Below are positions 22,190-32,905 of a DNA stretch of 64,000 bases, one piece after another. Within the stretch, counting starts at the first letter, position 1. Each line of letters begins with the position of its first letter. A program made the translations under genes and the position numbers. The notes beneath the pieces were generated by a model, which saw only the letters and a list, made by a program, of their open reading frames with translations, searched no databases and had not been told where the DNA came from. The stretch comes from Arbacia lixula (taxonomy: Eukaryota; Echinodermata; Echinoidea; Arbacioida; Arbaciidae). Where the stretch lies: contig OZ022580.1 in assembly GCA_963669155.1 (NCBI GenBank), positions 15,693,699 to 15,757,698 of the forward strand, read 5' to 3'.

Positions 22190-22915
22190 GAGTCAGCACG
22201 AAGTGTAATTTATTCCGACAGCAGTCGCGTGCATTGATATCACAATGGAATATTTGACGCGTTTGGCTTTTTGATCGAGGGAGATCCGCCGCCAAACAAG
22301 CAAGACAAATGTAGGATGCATTTTGAGGAATATATATTCTGTATGCGCAGAAGATTTCAGAACCACTTCATGAACTGAAGTGCATGTGCAGTAGTATTAC
22401 ATGTTATAAAGATACGATTGTGTGAATTTCAGATTGTATTGTTTCTTCGTTTTTGTGATAAAAGGAGAATACTGTAGAAAACATACCAGAGAAATGCCTC
22501 CATATCGCACATTTCCGAATCATATTTCCTTAAAAATATCTTGTAAATCGTTTATTGAATGTTTCATCTTTCATGGAAACAACCTCAATTTCGTGTGCGG
22601 AGGTGTCCGAAAAAGTAACAGATCAAATTCTTTCTACAATTTTTTCAAAATTTCCCTTCGCTCACCCCAAAACTAATTCACAGTGCGTGATGTAAAAAGA
22701 TCAGCTACGAGCTCCCAGCGAAGGCTGAACGGTTGACGTACTTCTCAAAACAGATTTTCTTTTGTTATTCAGAGAAGGCACTACCTAATTAGAAATACAG
22801 CTAATTGTTTAAAACACCTGAATGTCTTGAATTTTTATGAGGCGGCGGACCTCATAGATCAAAGCAAGTCTATCCGAGCGCAGTCCATCCATGATAGGTC
22901 CATGGTTGGACAATA
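22190..22915 (+). repeat. Dispersed repeat B, copy 1 (inside the retrotransposon)
   Basis: Nearly the same as 31345-32030 and, inverted, 62310-62960. Shared landmarks are GTCAGCACGAAG, GCGCAGAAGATTTCAG, ATGCCTCCATATCGCACAT, AACACCTGAATGTCTTGAAT and the end TCCATGATAGGTCCATG. It interrupts the retrotransposon reading frame, so it inserted later. Short frames are shared by copies but not maintained. No transposase is seen. Confidence 0.7.
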
Positions 22916-22938
22916 GATTTTTACTCTCTTTCTTTTTT

Positions 22939-23430
22939 TTATTGGAGCGTTTGACGATCCTCTACTTGAGTGTAAAGTGTATGACTTTGCACAGTAGCGG
23001 ATTTTTTCCTGCTCCATTTAGTTTCCCTTTGGAGCTTAGAATCTAAGCAATGTTTAACAAGCTCATCGCCTTGCTCTCTCATCTGGATGTAGGCCATTGT
23101 GTGACATTCTGCGTGAAGGTCCGAAATTGTTGGTATATTTAAACCGGTTGGCATGTGTACAAACGCCATTGTTGCCGGTCTAGGTAGTTCGAACCATTTT
23201 TTGAGAAAGCGGTTGGTCAGTAAATCTAGTTCTTTTAAATGAGAGAATGTTATTTCACTTACCGTCAAATCGAAACGAATAGAAGGCAGAAAATAACGTG
23301 AATAGATCTTCAATTTGTATTCGTTACGAATCAAAGATGCTTCAATGTTTTTCAGAGATGTTTCAAATTTTTGGAAAAGATATTCAAAGGTTTCTTGCGA
23401 TGTTTGTTGTTTAGTGATGAGAGATCCCAA
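22939..23430 (-). pseudogene. Reverse-transcriptase thumb fragment of the retrotransposon
   Basis: 163 residues without a stop, with IRNEYKLKIYSRYFLPSIRF and FVHMPTGLNIPTISDL. The polymerase palm motifs are missing because the copy is 5' truncated near 23490. Confidence 0.6.
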
Positions 23431-23559
23431 AAATTTATGTGGCTGTGTTGCCAGGGTAGAGATTTTATTTTGGCCTACTGTAAATTCAGCTTATATATAA
23501 TTATATATTGGCCTACTGTAAATTCAGCTTATATATAATCATATATAATTCAGCTTATA

Positions 23560-23735
23560 CATAAGATTGCTTCTCAGAGCACCATAGCTTGGCCTTGATT
23601 ATTCATTGATTATTCATTGGTATGTTATACATAGCTTTTTACAGCCTATTACAGCCTTTTTATACATAGCTTGTTATACATAGCTTTTTACAGCCTATTT
23701 TTACAGCCTATTACAGCCTTTTTACATCATATTAC
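23560..23735 (+). repeat. Local tandem repeats at the broken end of the retrotransposon
   Basis: TACATAGCTTTTTACAGCC occurs several times with variants. Just left, a GGCCTACTGTAAATTCAGC unit is duplicated (23471 and 23512). Confidence 0.6.
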
Positions 23736-23869
23736 TAAACTAGTATCACGATGGCAAACGGGAACGACATGTAATGGACTGAACACAATACCACGGCAAG
23801 AACATAACTGAATATAATTGTTTTCGTGCTAGAATAAGGACTAGTTTAAGATTTCATAAGTGGTTCGCC

Positions 23870-24145
23870 TTATGAGTTTTTTTCTTATATGATTTAGCTG
23901 TATAGTGTTTGATTTGGCCACACACGTTCTGTTCTCCTTTTGTGATATATAATCTCAATCTATATGGGACCTGCAGCTCTACAAGCTTGCTTCTATGCAG
24001 GTCCCATCATATTTCTCACTTCAATCAATACTGTTGTTATAAGATTGACCACATTGTTTAAGTTTGATTGTAATATGTTTGTTATCCATGTGTATTGAGA
24101 AATATGAAAATAAATTGAAACTGAAATTGAAACTGAAAAGGTGAG
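23870..24145 (+). mobile_element. LINE 3' untranslated end with hairpin and repeated tail
   Basis: A stem GGGACCTGCA...TGCAGGTCCC (23966-24005) lies upstream of a tail of repeated TTGAAACTGAAA (24114-24138). This is typical for the 3' end of CR1-like LINEs. It may be the far side of the LINE whose coding end is at 20365-20526, split by the later insertion. Confidence 0.5.
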
Positions 24146-24240
24146 CTGTTGATTACGACGGACCACCTAATAATACAAAAAGAAAATTCGGACGAAATTA
24201 AGAGGTGATCTGCCATTCATGGCAGACCACCTAATAAGGG
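24139..24240 (+). repeat. Terminal pieces of dispersed repeat A
   Basis: Two tandem hairpin units ending CCACCTAATA, with the same AAAATTC-(G/A)ACGAAATTAA and AGGTGATCTG landmarks as at 20280 and 43720. They flank the retroelement nest on its right side. Confidence 0.55.
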
Positions 24241-24761
24241 AATAAATAATAAGAGGAAATTGTGGCAACTTACAAATTGATTTCGCGGAAATCGAAAATA
24301 GGTTCCAAGCAGCCTCCTCGGCCCGTTCACTCTTCGCTGCGCTGGTACGTAAAATAAGCTTTATTAGCATACGAAAATAAGTTCGCAGTGGGCATAGCCT
24401 TTATCCAAATCTTTTTAAGTTATTACTCGTTTAAGACGTGTTAGTGCTCATTGGTTTTCTGAGTTGAAAGCATATTTAACAGGACATGTGTGTAGTTCAT
24501 CCTTATTGTTGCAAATAATTTATAGATAGTGCTATATCGAATTTCGCGTCATGATTTAAAATAGCGAAATTAAATTCTTACAGCATTTTAGCAAGAATAC
24601 ATCGCGAGGGCTCATTGTGTGCAAAGCTTTGTGTAACCATGGGCCCAAAGGTCCATGATGTAACTGAGCACACACTTTTGGCGCTGCTCAATACATCAGC
24701 TGCTGAATTTTCTCACGCCTGGCCCACTGTGCGACGTCTATTGACACTTCAATAGATATCT
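24241..24761. other. Gene-free AT-rich stretch
   Basis: No supported frame, repeat or regulatory signal beyond ordinary AT-rich DNA. Confidence 0.35.
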
Positions 24762-24899
24762 GGGGGGAATTTCATCAAAGGACTTGTCAGATATTTTATC
24801 CGACAAGTTTGCTCTCGGCCAATAAGATGCAAGCATTCCAGTAGCTTATAACAGTTTGTCCGATAAAACGTCCGACAAGTCCTTTGATGAAATGCCCCC
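24762..24899. mobile_element. MITE with TTTCATCAAAGGACTTGTC inverted ends
   Basis: The left GGGGGGAATTTCATCAAAGG and right CCTTTGATGAAATGCCCCC arms continue to ACTTGTC, with further internal pairing around TCCGACAAG. Flanks GATATCT and GATCTCT resemble an imperfect target duplication of 7-8 bases. Confidence 0.7.
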
Positions 24900-25754
24900 T
24901 GATCTCTGTCGAATCGTCTCTTTCTTTTCGAGAAAGAGGAATATGATTTGGCTAAATATAAATTAGGTGAGTGCACTCTATCAATATGACAGGAAATCCT
25001 AACGCTCTTTACATTTTGGTTTATTTGTCTCACTTATGTCAATGCCCTGCTGTTCCACTATTTTGCTTGGGGTCAACCTGGAGCCAAGGAGGTGACACGT
25101 AAGCCCTGGCAGGAACTAAAATTAAAAATCAGATGACAAAATCAATGGGGGTGAACGGGGTAAATACGGACATGGGGTAATACCGGACAGGGCTGTTTTA
25201 GGACTAGATCGCGATGTCGATCATTATAACTCTATCCTGGCTGAGATGGTCTGCACCACAGCACGTGAGAAGTCAAGTTCCAGAAAATGTTTTATTTCCG
25301 TCATTTAATGATAAGTTTTTAGACAAAATGTTATTTCAACCCCAAAAATGTGCTTATAGATTTCATTTAATCGATTCATTGCTATGAGGGGGTTAGATCG
25401 ATTTACAGTAATTTTGCGACAAAGTTTTGTTCAGTTTGATCCATTGTTTAACATAAATGCAGTGTTAATTATTATGATTCCGTGGTTTAGGCTGAATAAA
25501 GGTATCATGGACGGGTCAAAGATTAAAGTGGGGTAATAGCGGAAGAGTGTTATTGCCCCATGTTCAGATGTTGCCCGGTAATATAACGAGGAATCTAAAA
25601 TAACAGGGTGAATTTATCATTGTTCCCAAAAGCCCGTTATATAAAGAAAGTTCCTCTGCATATAATGATTGCACGTACGCGTCGTATTTCACAGAACCTG
25701 CACCTATAAAATAAAACACTGAAGAACGACTTGAAACCATTATGCCATGTGCAG
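24900..25754. other. Gene-free stretch
   Basis: GGGGTAA-A-CGGA-type text recurs at 25158, 25177 and 25528. No supported gene. Confidence 0.35.
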
Positions 25755-25762
25755 GGTAAAAT

Positions 25763-26285
25763 CCCGGGGGGGGGGGGGGGGCACTCAAATTATATTTTGA
25801 CGGGGGTGTGCCTCACGAAACCCTGAAATGGGGGTCTAAGGAACTGACTACACGGGTAAAATCCGCGTAAAATCTGGGGTCTTAGGAACTAAAAATATAC
25901 CGGCATTCCCGGCCAGCATTGTGAAAAACAGGGTCTACAGAACTATCCTCGCTGCACATGCGACGCGTTGTGTTTACGTCAGGGTTTTCTTGCAGCTCGC
26001 TAGGCCGGCGGGTCGGGCGGCCGGGTTGATGTTGAAGCGTACGCGTAGCAAGCTGCACGCAAGCCGCGGGCCTGGGGAACGGAGGGAGGGAACGGAGGGA
26101 GGGAACGGAGGGAGGGAACGGAGGGAGGGCACAGCGGGGAGGCTAAGGAGCGGAACTTTCGCGGAACGTTCGCCATGCGTACGATATAGAGGATCTAAAG
26201 AACTGATATCGGGGTCTCAAAAAGGGGGTCTTCAAAGCGGCACGTCCCCGTACCACCAATGTATGTGAGTGCCCCCCCCCCCGGG
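25763..26285 (+). mobile_element. hAT-like G-string MITE, copy 1
   Basis: The element begins CCCGGGG with a long G run and CACTCAAATTATATTTTGA, and ends TGAGTG, a C run and GGG. It is flanked on both sides by the same 8 bases, GGTAAAAT. An 8-base target duplication is the hAT signature. The body is about 90 percent alike by eye to 45474-45951. A 13-base GGAACGGAGGGAG unit is present about four times here but once there. No transposase. Confidence 0.8.
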
Positions 26286-26798
26286 GGTAAAATGTTTTTG
26301 ACTTGCCATCTAATTTTTCTTTAAAAATCCATATTGTTGATTAGTTCCACATTTCTCACAAAATATCAAACTGATCTTTATTCATGTAAGCCCCTAGAAA
26401 ACAGACCCCCTATTCTTTTTTGGGACTCTATTATTGTTTTCACTCAGTATAGTTAGTATACTACCGCACAAGCTATCCTCCCTCCATATGGAGTAATAGA
26501 CACCCCCGTGACAGAATGGACTGAGCCAGGAACAGCATAGTTACCATGGACAATAATACCACCATTGTTTTACCGAAGGCCGCAGTATCCAAACCGTGGA
26601 GAAATATGTCAACAAGAGCCTGGCACGTCTTCGTCGGGAGTGAAAGTGTCGTTTTGTTTGCACGTTGTGTCCAGTACAGGGGAAGGAACTCATGTTCTCG
26701 GGCCAGTCTTGTACAGCAATGCACCCTCTCTCATTTCCCCCGCTCTCTCTCTTTGTTCCTCCCATCTATCACCCTCTTCTTGGTTTAAGCGGTTAAGC

Positions 26799-26842
<44 letters not shown>

Positions 26843-27011
26843 TCCCTCTCTCTCGCTCTCTCTGCTCTCCCTGTTCTCGCCCTTATCTCTCCTCTCCTCC
26901 TTCTCCTTTTGCAATGGTGTGCATTTTATCTCTAACTATGCAACCTGTGTGTTCCCTGCGCCTCATCTGTTATACCAGGGGTTATACCCTGCTCCCGAGC
27001 TGCTATAGAGA
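26286..27011. other. Gene-free stretch with a (TC)n tract
   Basis: A nearly pure TC repeat lies at 26801-26860 inside a broader pyrimidine tract. Frames across it are low-complexity and not supported. Confidence 0.5.
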
Positions 27012-27185
27012 TAGTCTAGGTTCTAGACGTCTTTTATCAGCCCGGATTCGTATACACAGCGCGCGACGAAACTCAGCGCAACGATATCGGGTGATCGCGC
27101 GATCGCCCGATATCGTTGCGCTGAGTTTCGTCGCGCGCTGTGTATACGAATCCGGGCTGATAAAAGACGTCTAGAACCTAGACTA
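27012..27185. repeat. 174-bp near-perfect palindrome without spacer
   Basis: The two 87-base halves are reverse complements except for one T/G position (27092 against 27105), and the centre is at 27098/27099. The ends are TAGTCTAGG and CCTAGACTA, so TA could be a target duplication around GTCTAGG...CCTAGAC. GC-rich with many CpG in a TA-rich neighbourhood. It can extrude as a cruciform. Confidence 0.9.
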
Positions 27186-28789
27186 GTGGCCAGTGCGAGT
27201 CAGCGTGATGGTGAACCAACTCCCTGGGTGAACAAAGAACGGTGTTCACGTGGTATGATGCGCGGTTGGTTGAACAACATGAACGGATGATTACGTAATG
27301 GAAAAAGGACTAGGGGCAAAATACATGGATGGCAAATTTGAGAGAGCTAGTAGTTAACGAACAAAGAAAGAGTGGATGTATAGAGTCACTACAAGTGTAA
27401 TGACTCTTGGGTGTATATATAAAGATAAATTGGAGCAATGAGGTAGGAGGCTTTGAGCCTAGGAATTTGGTTAAATGATACATCTATATAAACACAAAAA
27501 GATACAGAATAGTTTAGTAGGAGAGACAATATATTATTATTATATGTCAATTAAGGAAGGTCAAATCCGGGGGTCAAATATAAATAATTGTCATTATCGT
27601 GGTACAACCAGAGAGGTGGCACCTCTCTGGTACGACTTAGCTTCTTGCAGTAACAACCACATATCAGTCTGATATTATGGATTGACATTCAGATTAATGG
27701 ATTGAACTGTAGATTAATGAAAAAGGTAACATGAGTATAGATTTGAGTTAGAAAAATAGAAATTAGTTGATTTTTCATGTAATGTACATTATTAGAGTTA
27801 GTTATTAAAGGTTTACGTCATATGTTTGTAAATAGATATCAGACATAATGAAAAGATGTACTTGAATAAGCTAAACGCCAAAACAGAGAGAATAAGATAA
27901 GAAGCTTATGTGATGTCGATATAGTAAACAATGTGATATGAATTCTGAAGGAATTCAAGTTGATTTATTAAATCATTCTTACTGCGCTGATGCCCAGTCA
28001 AGAATCACATCCCATAACTTTGATTGTTCCTTTCTTCATTCTGTCTCAGTAACTTCATACCCTCCACACTGGACGGGTTTACCGAACCTCGCTTCCGGAA
28101 GCCCCGTTTAAAGACAGCCAGTCCCTTTTTCAGATCACCACAAAAACATCAAAACATTGGCAAACATATAGAGAAGTGTTCGCTAGCTGTATATTCATAA
28201 TTTGAAACTGCTACGTTGTGTAAAATTCAAACAATGCACGTAAACAACGTTTGATTAATAGTCTTTACCTCAGGCTCTTAGCAGTTTGTGTTGAAATATC
28301 TGCTTTATTGATTAATCTGTTTATTAAATTATAACACGCATTATGAAAAATAATTGTTCTATAGAAGGGATAATTTCGAAAGTTTGGTAATTACTCATAA
28401 AATTAGGATTTCACACATGCATAATAACCATATAGATACTGTAACAAAGACTAATACTTTTTTCGTAGTACGAAAAAAGTCGGTTTGAAATTTAACGGCT
28501 GAAATTTTTACATACACAGAAAGCTTCAACATGCTATATTCTTAGAAATGGTCTTGAATCAGTTTTTCTTCAATTTACGATCGTGATAGACGATTTCAAA
28601 TTTTAAGCTTGCAAAAGGGACGGACAATCTTTAAGCCATAAAGTATATTGGTAGATTGACATCATACAGAGTTATTAAATTACACTATTTCGTATGATTA
28701 GTTGGTCTGACTCTGTCATGTCGGTTGCCTAGTGTATGGGCGCATGTTGGCTTTCGAAAAGTGACATTTTTGCCTCTAAAATTTGCCCA
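27186..28789. other. Gene-free AT-rich stretch
   Basis: Small palindromes only: CTCTCTGG-type hairpin at 27609-27630 and CTTTTTTCGTA-G-TACGAAAAAAG at 28457-28479. No supported gene. Confidence 0.4.
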
Positions 28790-29280
28790 CTCATGCATGA
28801 CTTATTGGACTAATGTGATTTTCACATATAACTCAGTCAAGAAGTTAAGGTACAATCCTGCCAAGTTATGTTGCTCAAAACTTCTGCGGTAAAAAAGTTA
28901 TGTTATGTTGCTTATCTGGTGAACCCGTAATATGACGGTTTGAGCCCACACTTCACACTTAAACAGTAAGACCCAATCAAAAGTCCCAACATGGGACCTA
29001 TATGGGGGTAAAGAGCAACTATTCAGCTTTTACCACATATCATTCATGAGTTAGTTTAAGTGTCATGCGATAGGTTTAGAAGCCCCGACACTTTTTTTTT
29101 TTAAAAGAGTTATGGCCATTTTCGGTAAATCTTGTGAATGCCGTGCGTAATATGCCGGTTTGAGCCCATATTTCAGACCACAACAGTAAGACCCAATCAA
29201 AAAGTTCCGACGTGCGACCCATATGTGGGGGTAAAGAGCAACTATACAGCTATTCATTAATTATAATTCAGAAGTCACGT
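28790..29280 (+). repeat. Two-copy tandem duplication, unit about 230 bases
   Basis: CGTAATATG-CGGTTTGAGCCCA, CAGTAAGACCCAATCAAAA and GGGGGTAAAGAGCAACTAT appear in the same order at 28927-29013 and 29147-29242. Confidence 0.7.
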
Positions 29281-30180
29281 TAGCGCCAATGATGCTAAAC
29301 CGATTCTCGAAGAGAATGCTAAGTCGGATATTAGTCACATCTCGTGTATCGATACTGGATCGGAATTTTCAGACAAATTGATAGCCTTTCTCACGAAACT
29401 TCGAAATAATTGATAAAATATGAGGTTGAAATAATGGGGCGAAGTATTGTTTAAAACGTTGATTAGTCTATGGCTTGATGCACAACGCATCATTTTCATG
29501 AAGATTGGTGTGCTATCAATCTCTCATTTTCTTCTGGTAAATCAATTCATCGATTTTCTTCAATACCTCCATTTTGGTCATATTTGTATTGAAAGATACA
29601 ATGTAAAAGATAGTCTACGCAAACATATGGCATTCTTAAAATAAATGTCTTGAATAGTGAAGGAAGGGGTATAATCATATGCATGTGTTGACGTTCACAA
29701 CTGATGCAAAACTCTCAATCACACGTAGCTAAACTTACCATTCAAAATTGAACACTAGATAATGTCCGAGCAGTTCCAGCATTTAGAGCTGAGGTTAGAG
29801 TTGTAATAGCTTCGAGAATCACCTCAGTGCTAACTATCGGAGTTAGAGCTGAAGTTAGAGTAGTCCATGCAGATACTGGCCGTATTTTATCGTCCGCCTC
29901 TTCTCCCATACACATTCCAATCACAAAGTACGCACACCGCGCCATACCACTGATTGCGCGACTCCACGAATCTGTCCGCCCGAAAAAAAATCGTCTAGAC
30001 TACGACGAGCGAGATTATAGTCTAACGTCATCTAATTGATGTGCATGCATAACGGCTGATCAAAACAAGGTACGTGTTACAGTCACTGATCTCCCCACTG
30101 TGTAGAGATCAGTGGTTACAGTCATGGGCGGAAATCGCTCCCCGAAGGTGGAGGGGACATGTTTTTCCTCAAGAAGTAGC
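29281..30180. other. Gene-free stretch
   Basis: Holds a local repeat of (A/G)GAGCTGA(G/A)GTTAGAG(T) at 29787-29801 and 29846-29860, and a hairpin CACTGATCTC/GAGATCAGTG at 30084-30112. No supported gene. Confidence 0.35.
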
Positions 30181-30210
30181 GTAGGGGGGGGGGGGGGGGG
30201 GGGGGGGGGG
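30181..30210 (+). repeat. Homopolymer of guanine
   Basis: About 25 consecutive guanines, G-quadruplex prone. Further G runs lie at 30921-30946, 31029-31045 and 31087-31097. Confidence 0.9.
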
Positions 30211-30282
30211 TAGTGATGGTATTTTGGGGAGGCGTTTTTTTTTCATTCATTTTTTTTTTTTTTTATCCCGCCCAGTCTCTCC

Positions 30283-30900
30283 CCGCGTTCACACGGTCCC
30301 CCGAGTCGAGGGGGCAGTCAGGAGAGATACTTATCTTTTTACGACCGACCGTCCACACGAGTATCGACTCCCCCCGTTCCACGGGGGCGATCCGTGGGGC
30401 GATCGTGTACAGGACTGTTCTACGGTCACAAATTATACAGCTCACAATATTTACTACAACGTACTGGCACCGTACAGATGAGATAGTTTACCAAAGCTAT
30501 GATTAAATAAGTCGATGAATGCAAGATCAACCATGCAATTCAGCATGCATGTTATATGCACGCACAGTAGTACAGTACTTGTATACATGTATACATAATT
30601 ATATACTGTACATACATGTACAGAGCGAATGTTTACGTTACTTGTGGAACCCACGATGTGACACGGCGGTAGTAATTCTACCGATCGGCATTTCGCGCAT
30701 GCGCACATTCAGTGAAAACAGCTGTGCGCTATCAATTATGCGTCCAAGGTCGCTCTCCCCTCCAAAACTCTCCCCCGAACCCCTCAGCCGTCGAGGGGGA
30801 GAGGGGACTTCTCTCTCCGACCGTTCACACGAGAGAGTTCGAGGGGGAAACCCCGCGTCGCGGGGGAAACCCCGCGACAAGGGGGACCGTGTGAACGCGG
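30283..30900. mobile_element. Element with perfect 20-bp terminal inverted repeats
   Basis: CCGCGTTCACACGGTCCCCC (30283-30302) is exactly mirrored at 30881-30900. The interior repeats CCGT(C/T)CACACGA next to G or C tracts, so the subterminal part is also repetitive. No coding capacity and no clear target duplication. Sequence resembling CGCCCAGTCTC lies just left (30269-30279) and again right of the element (30978-30988). Confidence 0.7.
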
Positions 30901-31344
30901 TGTCTGAAAATGCTCTCAGTTGGGGGGGGGGGGGGGGGGGGGGGGGTTATGACGTTTTTCGAAAAAAAATTAATCCGCCCAGTCTCGTGGGGGTACACGA
31001 CCGACATCCCCCCCTTCAAAATGGTGGAGGGAGGGGGGGGGGGGGTTGACGTTTTTCGAAACAAATTTAATCTGACCGAAAATAGTGGGGGGGGGGGGAT
31101 ATTTGATATTTCCCCCCCCCCCGTCCCCCAGGGATTTCCGCCCATGGTTACAGTCAATCGGCAGCGCTCGCTCGTTCTATAGAAATCGTGAGCGTTTTAT
31201 TTTTCGTCTCGCGAAATCTCACGCGCAGATTTTGCTGCGACTAGATTATGAAGGAATTAGACATGCTCGCGAGATCTTTTGCTGGTGTCTTCTGTTAGCG
31301 TACGCTCGCTCGGCATGCGTGCTTTATGCATAGAGCAGGAAGAA

Positions 31345-32030
31345 GTCAGCACGAAGAGGAGTAATTTAATTCCTACAGTATCAGTCGCGTTCATTGATAG
31401 CACAATAGATTATTCAACGAATTTGGTTCTTTGATCCAGTAACGACCGCCGCCAAATATGCAAAACAAATTTGGGATGCATTTGGAGGGATATATATTCT
31501 GTACGCGCAGAAGATTTCAGAGCCACTGCATATGTACTGAAGTGCATGTAGTACATCTTATAATGATACGATTCTGTGAATTTCAAATTATATCGTCGCT
31601 TCGTTTTTGTAATAAATTGAGAATACTGTGGAAAACATGTCAGAGAAATGCCTCCATATCGCACATTGGACAGTCACATTTCCTTGGCAAATATCTTGTA
31701 AATTGTTTATTTCATGAGTGTTTCACGTTCCATGGAAACAACCTCAATTTCGTGTCCGGAAGTGTCCGAAAAAAAGTTACGGACCAAATTCTTTCTTCAA
31801 TTTTATCAAAACTCCCCTTCGCTCACCCCCAAACTAATTCCCAGTGTGTGTAAAGGGATCAGCTTTTCGCTCCCAGCGAAGGCTGAATGGTTGACATGAT
31901 TTCTCACTATATACCTAATTAGAAATACAGCGTATTGTTTAAAACACCTGAATGTCTTGAATTTTTATGAGGCGGCGGTCATCATAGATCAAAGGAAGTT
32001 TATCCGAGCGCAGTCTATCCATGATAGGTC
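31345..32030 (+). repeat. Dispersed repeat B, copy 2
   Basis: Same landmarks and order as 22190-22915, ending TCCATGATAGGTCCATGCAT. Diverged by point changes and small indels. Confidence 0.7.
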
Positions 32031-32719
32031 CATGCATAGAGTTATATAACACTCATACGCATAGAGTTTATATGCAGGGGCGGTTATGGAAGGATATGAA
32101 ACCACTTTCTTTCTTTGAACCCATGCGTGGCACCGCCGAGAAAAAATGTCTTCTCACCATGTGCTTTTCAGGTGTTTTAATAATAACGAACAGGATTGCG
32201 TAGCAACGGTTTCTCAGATAGAACAAAAGAAATGTAGAGTTTTATTTCGCTTGTCCAATTCTGTTGGATTGCATCAATACTTTTGTGAGAAAAAGAGATA
32301 TCAGCGAACAAAAATAATTTTTTTTTTTACTAAAATATCTCAGTTGCACGCAAATGGACGCAAACTCTGTTAATGAAAATAAGCAGCTTAAATAATTTTG
32401 ATGATTGAATCCCACATTGCAGAAATCTGCTGAAAGTGAAGAAATTTTTTAATTGTTTAAGGTAGAATATTATCTTATATCTCCGTTTGTGCATCATTCA
32501 ACAATTATTTAGAAGAAAATCGAGTAAAGGATCTTAATTAGTGGTGTTGCCCATAACTTTCTTGAAAATTGCACAAAAATGTGATAAGGAACATAGCTTC
32601 CAGAGACAAAACAGTGAATTAAAGATATTGCTTTCCAAATTGACAGCAGCTAAATGTCGGTGCCGCGCATGGGACATCAATTAGTGATTGTGGAATGCTT
32701 TTGACATTCGTTCTAATTA
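32031..32719. other. Gene-free stretch
   Basis: AT-rich. No supported gene or repeat. Confidence 0.35.
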
Positions 32720-32905
32720 TAAATAAAGAAAAATGAAAATAAACTCTATATTTCAATGTCAATCGCTTTTGAGCCCTCAACACTTATAGATAATCTGAAG
32801 CGGAATCTATTGTACCTTGTTAACATACCATTTTTTTTCAGGATCCAGCATAATATCACCATGTTCAACCCTAAACTGCATGAGACATAACATGACATGC
32901 ATGAT
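32720..32905 (+). repeat. Dispersed repeat C, copy 1
   Basis: AAAAATGAAAATAAACTCTA, TATTTCAATGTCAATC, CAACACTTATAGAT-ATCTGAAG and GGATCCAGCA-AATATCA occur in the same order at 38485-38660. Confidence 0.65.

Larger units (their letters stand above)
20671..23490 (-). mobile_element. 5'-truncated non-LTR retrotransposon with endonuclease-like C terminus
   Basis: Read on the minus strand, the RT thumb region (about 23490-22940: VGQNKIS, HKFLGSLITKQQTSQETFE, RYFLPSIRFDLTV, RFLKKWFELPRPATMAF) is followed by the post-RT part (from about 22190: MYNMPARVLKFLVNSVTDTL, then CKHC with a missing cysteine/histidine context, and TWRHNNILAYL). A C-terminal domain with KPDLCLYRERDKKLLLFELT follows, suggesting a restriction-like endonuclease as in R2/CRE-type elements. 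A 3' untranslated part ends in AATAAA and an A run (T run at 20671-20679). An in-frame TGA interrupts HV-NAC, so the copy is dead. It is itself split by dispersed repeat B. Confidence 0.65.

Noticed and set aside
25921..26268. Frame shared between 25921 and 45623 ([18 protein letters not shown])
   Set aside because: Shared because both lie in copies of the same MITE. The frames end differently and the element is not coding.
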